From: Bordetella parapertussis
GTDB lineage: Bacteria > Pseudomonadota > Gammaproteobacteria > Burkholderiales > CAIKXV01
NCBI GenBank assembly: GCA_945877995.1
Contig: CAMDXD010000257.1
Coordinates: 1-6,054 of the forward strand
Length of the DNA stretch: 6,054 bases
Direction of reading: 5' to 3'
Part shown: piece by piece, positions 5,290-6,054 of the stretch
Layout: each line of letters starts with the position of its first letter
Numbering within the stretch: position 1 is the stretch's first letter
The notes under the pieces: model-generated
The model's input: the letters and a program-made list of their open reading frames with translations, nothing else
Told to the model about the DNA's origin: nothing
Database searches by the model: none
Position numbers and translations under genes: made by a program

Positions 5290-6054
5290 ACCTGGGCGGG
5301 AGCGGGCACCCTCGAGGCCTCGCTGCGGTTGCCGCCGTGGCGGCCGTGGTGCTTGCCGCCGCGGCAAGTCCGCCCGCGATCGCGCAGGTGCAGGCGTATC
5401 CGACGCGGCCGATCCGGCTGGTGCTGTCGTTCGCCGGTGGCACCGACGTCGTCGGACGCCTGCTCGCCCAAGGGCTTTCCGTCGCGCTGGGCCAACCGGT
5501 CCTGTCCGACCAGCGGCTGGGTGCCGGCGGCAACATCGCGCACGAGGCCGTCGCCCGCGCAGCACCCGATGGCCATACGCTGCTGATGTCCGGGACGCCG
5601 CTGGTGCTCAACCCGTTGCTCAATCCGCGGGTCCGCTACGATCCGGTCAAGGACTTCACCGCCGTCGCGATGGTCGCCTCGATCCCGCGCGTGCTGGTGG
5701 TGCATCCGTCGGTTCCGGCCAGGACCCTGAATGAACTGGTCGCCCTCGCGCGCCGGCATCCCGGCAAGCTCAACTATGGCTCGGGCGGAGTCGGCTCGAC
5801 GCCACATCTCGCGGCCGAATTGCTGCAGGCGCTGGCGGGGATGAAGATGCTGCATGTGCCCTACAAGAGCGCGACGATCGCGCTCGCCGGCGCGATGGGC
5901 GGCGAAGTGGATGTCGTCGTCGTGTCATCGTCCAGTGCGGCCTCGTACGTCAAGGATGGCCGCTTGCGCGCGCTGGCGGTACTCGACCGCAATCGGCTTG
6001 CATACATGACCGAGGTGCCTACCGCATCGGAGGTCGGCTATCCGCAGCTGATGG
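5286..6054 (+). CDS. Bug/TctC-family solute-binding protein 3 (3' partial, paralogue of 2)
   Basis: Open to the end of the window, with 256 complete codons present, about three quarters of a normal Bug protein. The ATG at 5286 overlaps the previous stop by four bases (ATGA). Residues about 12-33 form a plain hydrophobic signal peptide with a likely cut after AIA (Ala33), without the arginine cluster seen in the other two, so Sec export is expected. The mature sequence (YPTRPIRLVLSF onward) is roughly three quarters identical by eye to protein 2 over the shared part. It keeps the same shortened loop, here SFAGGTD (48-54) with the leading Pro changed to Ser, the same DQRLGAGGNIAHEA segment (75-88), and the YGSGGVGSTPH and HVPYKSATIAL motifs. 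It is a recent tandem copy that has partly diverged. Whether both bind the same ligand is unknown. Confidence 0.93.
   Translation, partial: MNLGGSGHPRGLAAVAAVAAVVLAAAASPPAIAQVQAYPTRPIRLVLSFAGGTDVVGRLLAQGLSVALGQPVLSDQRLGAGGNIAHEAVARAAPDGHTLLMSGTPLVLNPLLNPRVRYDPVKDFTAVAMVASIPRVLVVHPSVPARTLNELVALARRHPGKLNYGSGGVGSTPHLAAELLQALAGMKMLHVPYKSATIALAGAMGGEVDVVVVSSSSAASYVKDGRLRALAVLDRNRLAYMTEVPTASEVGYPQLM

Noticed and set aside
3946..5565. Long minus-strand open frame opposite the Bug genes (539 codons)
   Set aside because: Same pattern as the other shadow frames. Similar text appears opposite both paralogues only because their sense strands are similar.
1..6054. CRISPR arrays, tRNA/rRNA genes, insertion sequences, phage or attachment sites
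   Set aside because: None seen: no spaced repeats, no transposase-like frame, no terminal inverted repeats and no tRNA-like cloverleaf. Gene order and base composition look uniform.

Overview
The window is high-GC, gene-dense bacterial DNA with every supported gene on the + strand. Three features point to a betaproteobacterium of the Burkholderiales kind: several Bug/TctC-type periplasmic solute-binding proteins, a TctE/QseC-like sensor kinase beside one of them, and a yybP-ykoY manganese riboswitch ahead of a GDT1-family Mn exporter. This placement is an inference; the window holds no rRNA or other phylogenetic marker.

Layout. (1) Positions 2-979: the C-terminal part of a sensor histidine kinase that begins upstream of the window. 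(2) 980-1095: a short intergenic region with a GC-rich inverted repeat and a clear ribosome binding site. (3) 1096-2169: Bug/TctC protein 1, with a twin-arginine-like signal peptide. (4) 2170-2413: a regulatory intergenic region with a hairpin, a candidate promoter, a yybP-ykoY riboswitch and an expression platform. (5) 2414-2986: a six-helix GDT1/UPF0016 family Mn2+ exporter. (6) 3004-3531: an unrecognised protein with an acidic N-terminus and a Cys/His cluster. (7) 3569-4267: a class II aldolase/adducin-type metalloenzyme. (8) 4282-5289 and 5286-6054 onward: two closely related Bug/TctC paralogues in tandem. The second is cut by the window end.

Genes 5 to 8 are tightly packed (gaps of 17, 37 and 14 nt, then a 4-nt ATGA overlap). 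I see no terminator between them, so one transcript starting near 2235 under Mn control may read through all of them, although internal promoters cannot be excluded. The first Bug gene next to the sensor kinase resembles the known TctD/TctE-TctC arrangement for carboxylate uptake. The aldolase plus two Bug proteins looks like an uptake and breakdown module for an unknown hydroxy- or oxo-carboxylate. No TctA/TctB membrane components lie in the window.

The points most worth a second look are: the Mn riboswitch with its competing repeat; the unknown Cys/His protein directly behind the Mn exporter; and the tandem Bug paralogues, which share a two-residue deletion in the conserved ligand-binding loop.
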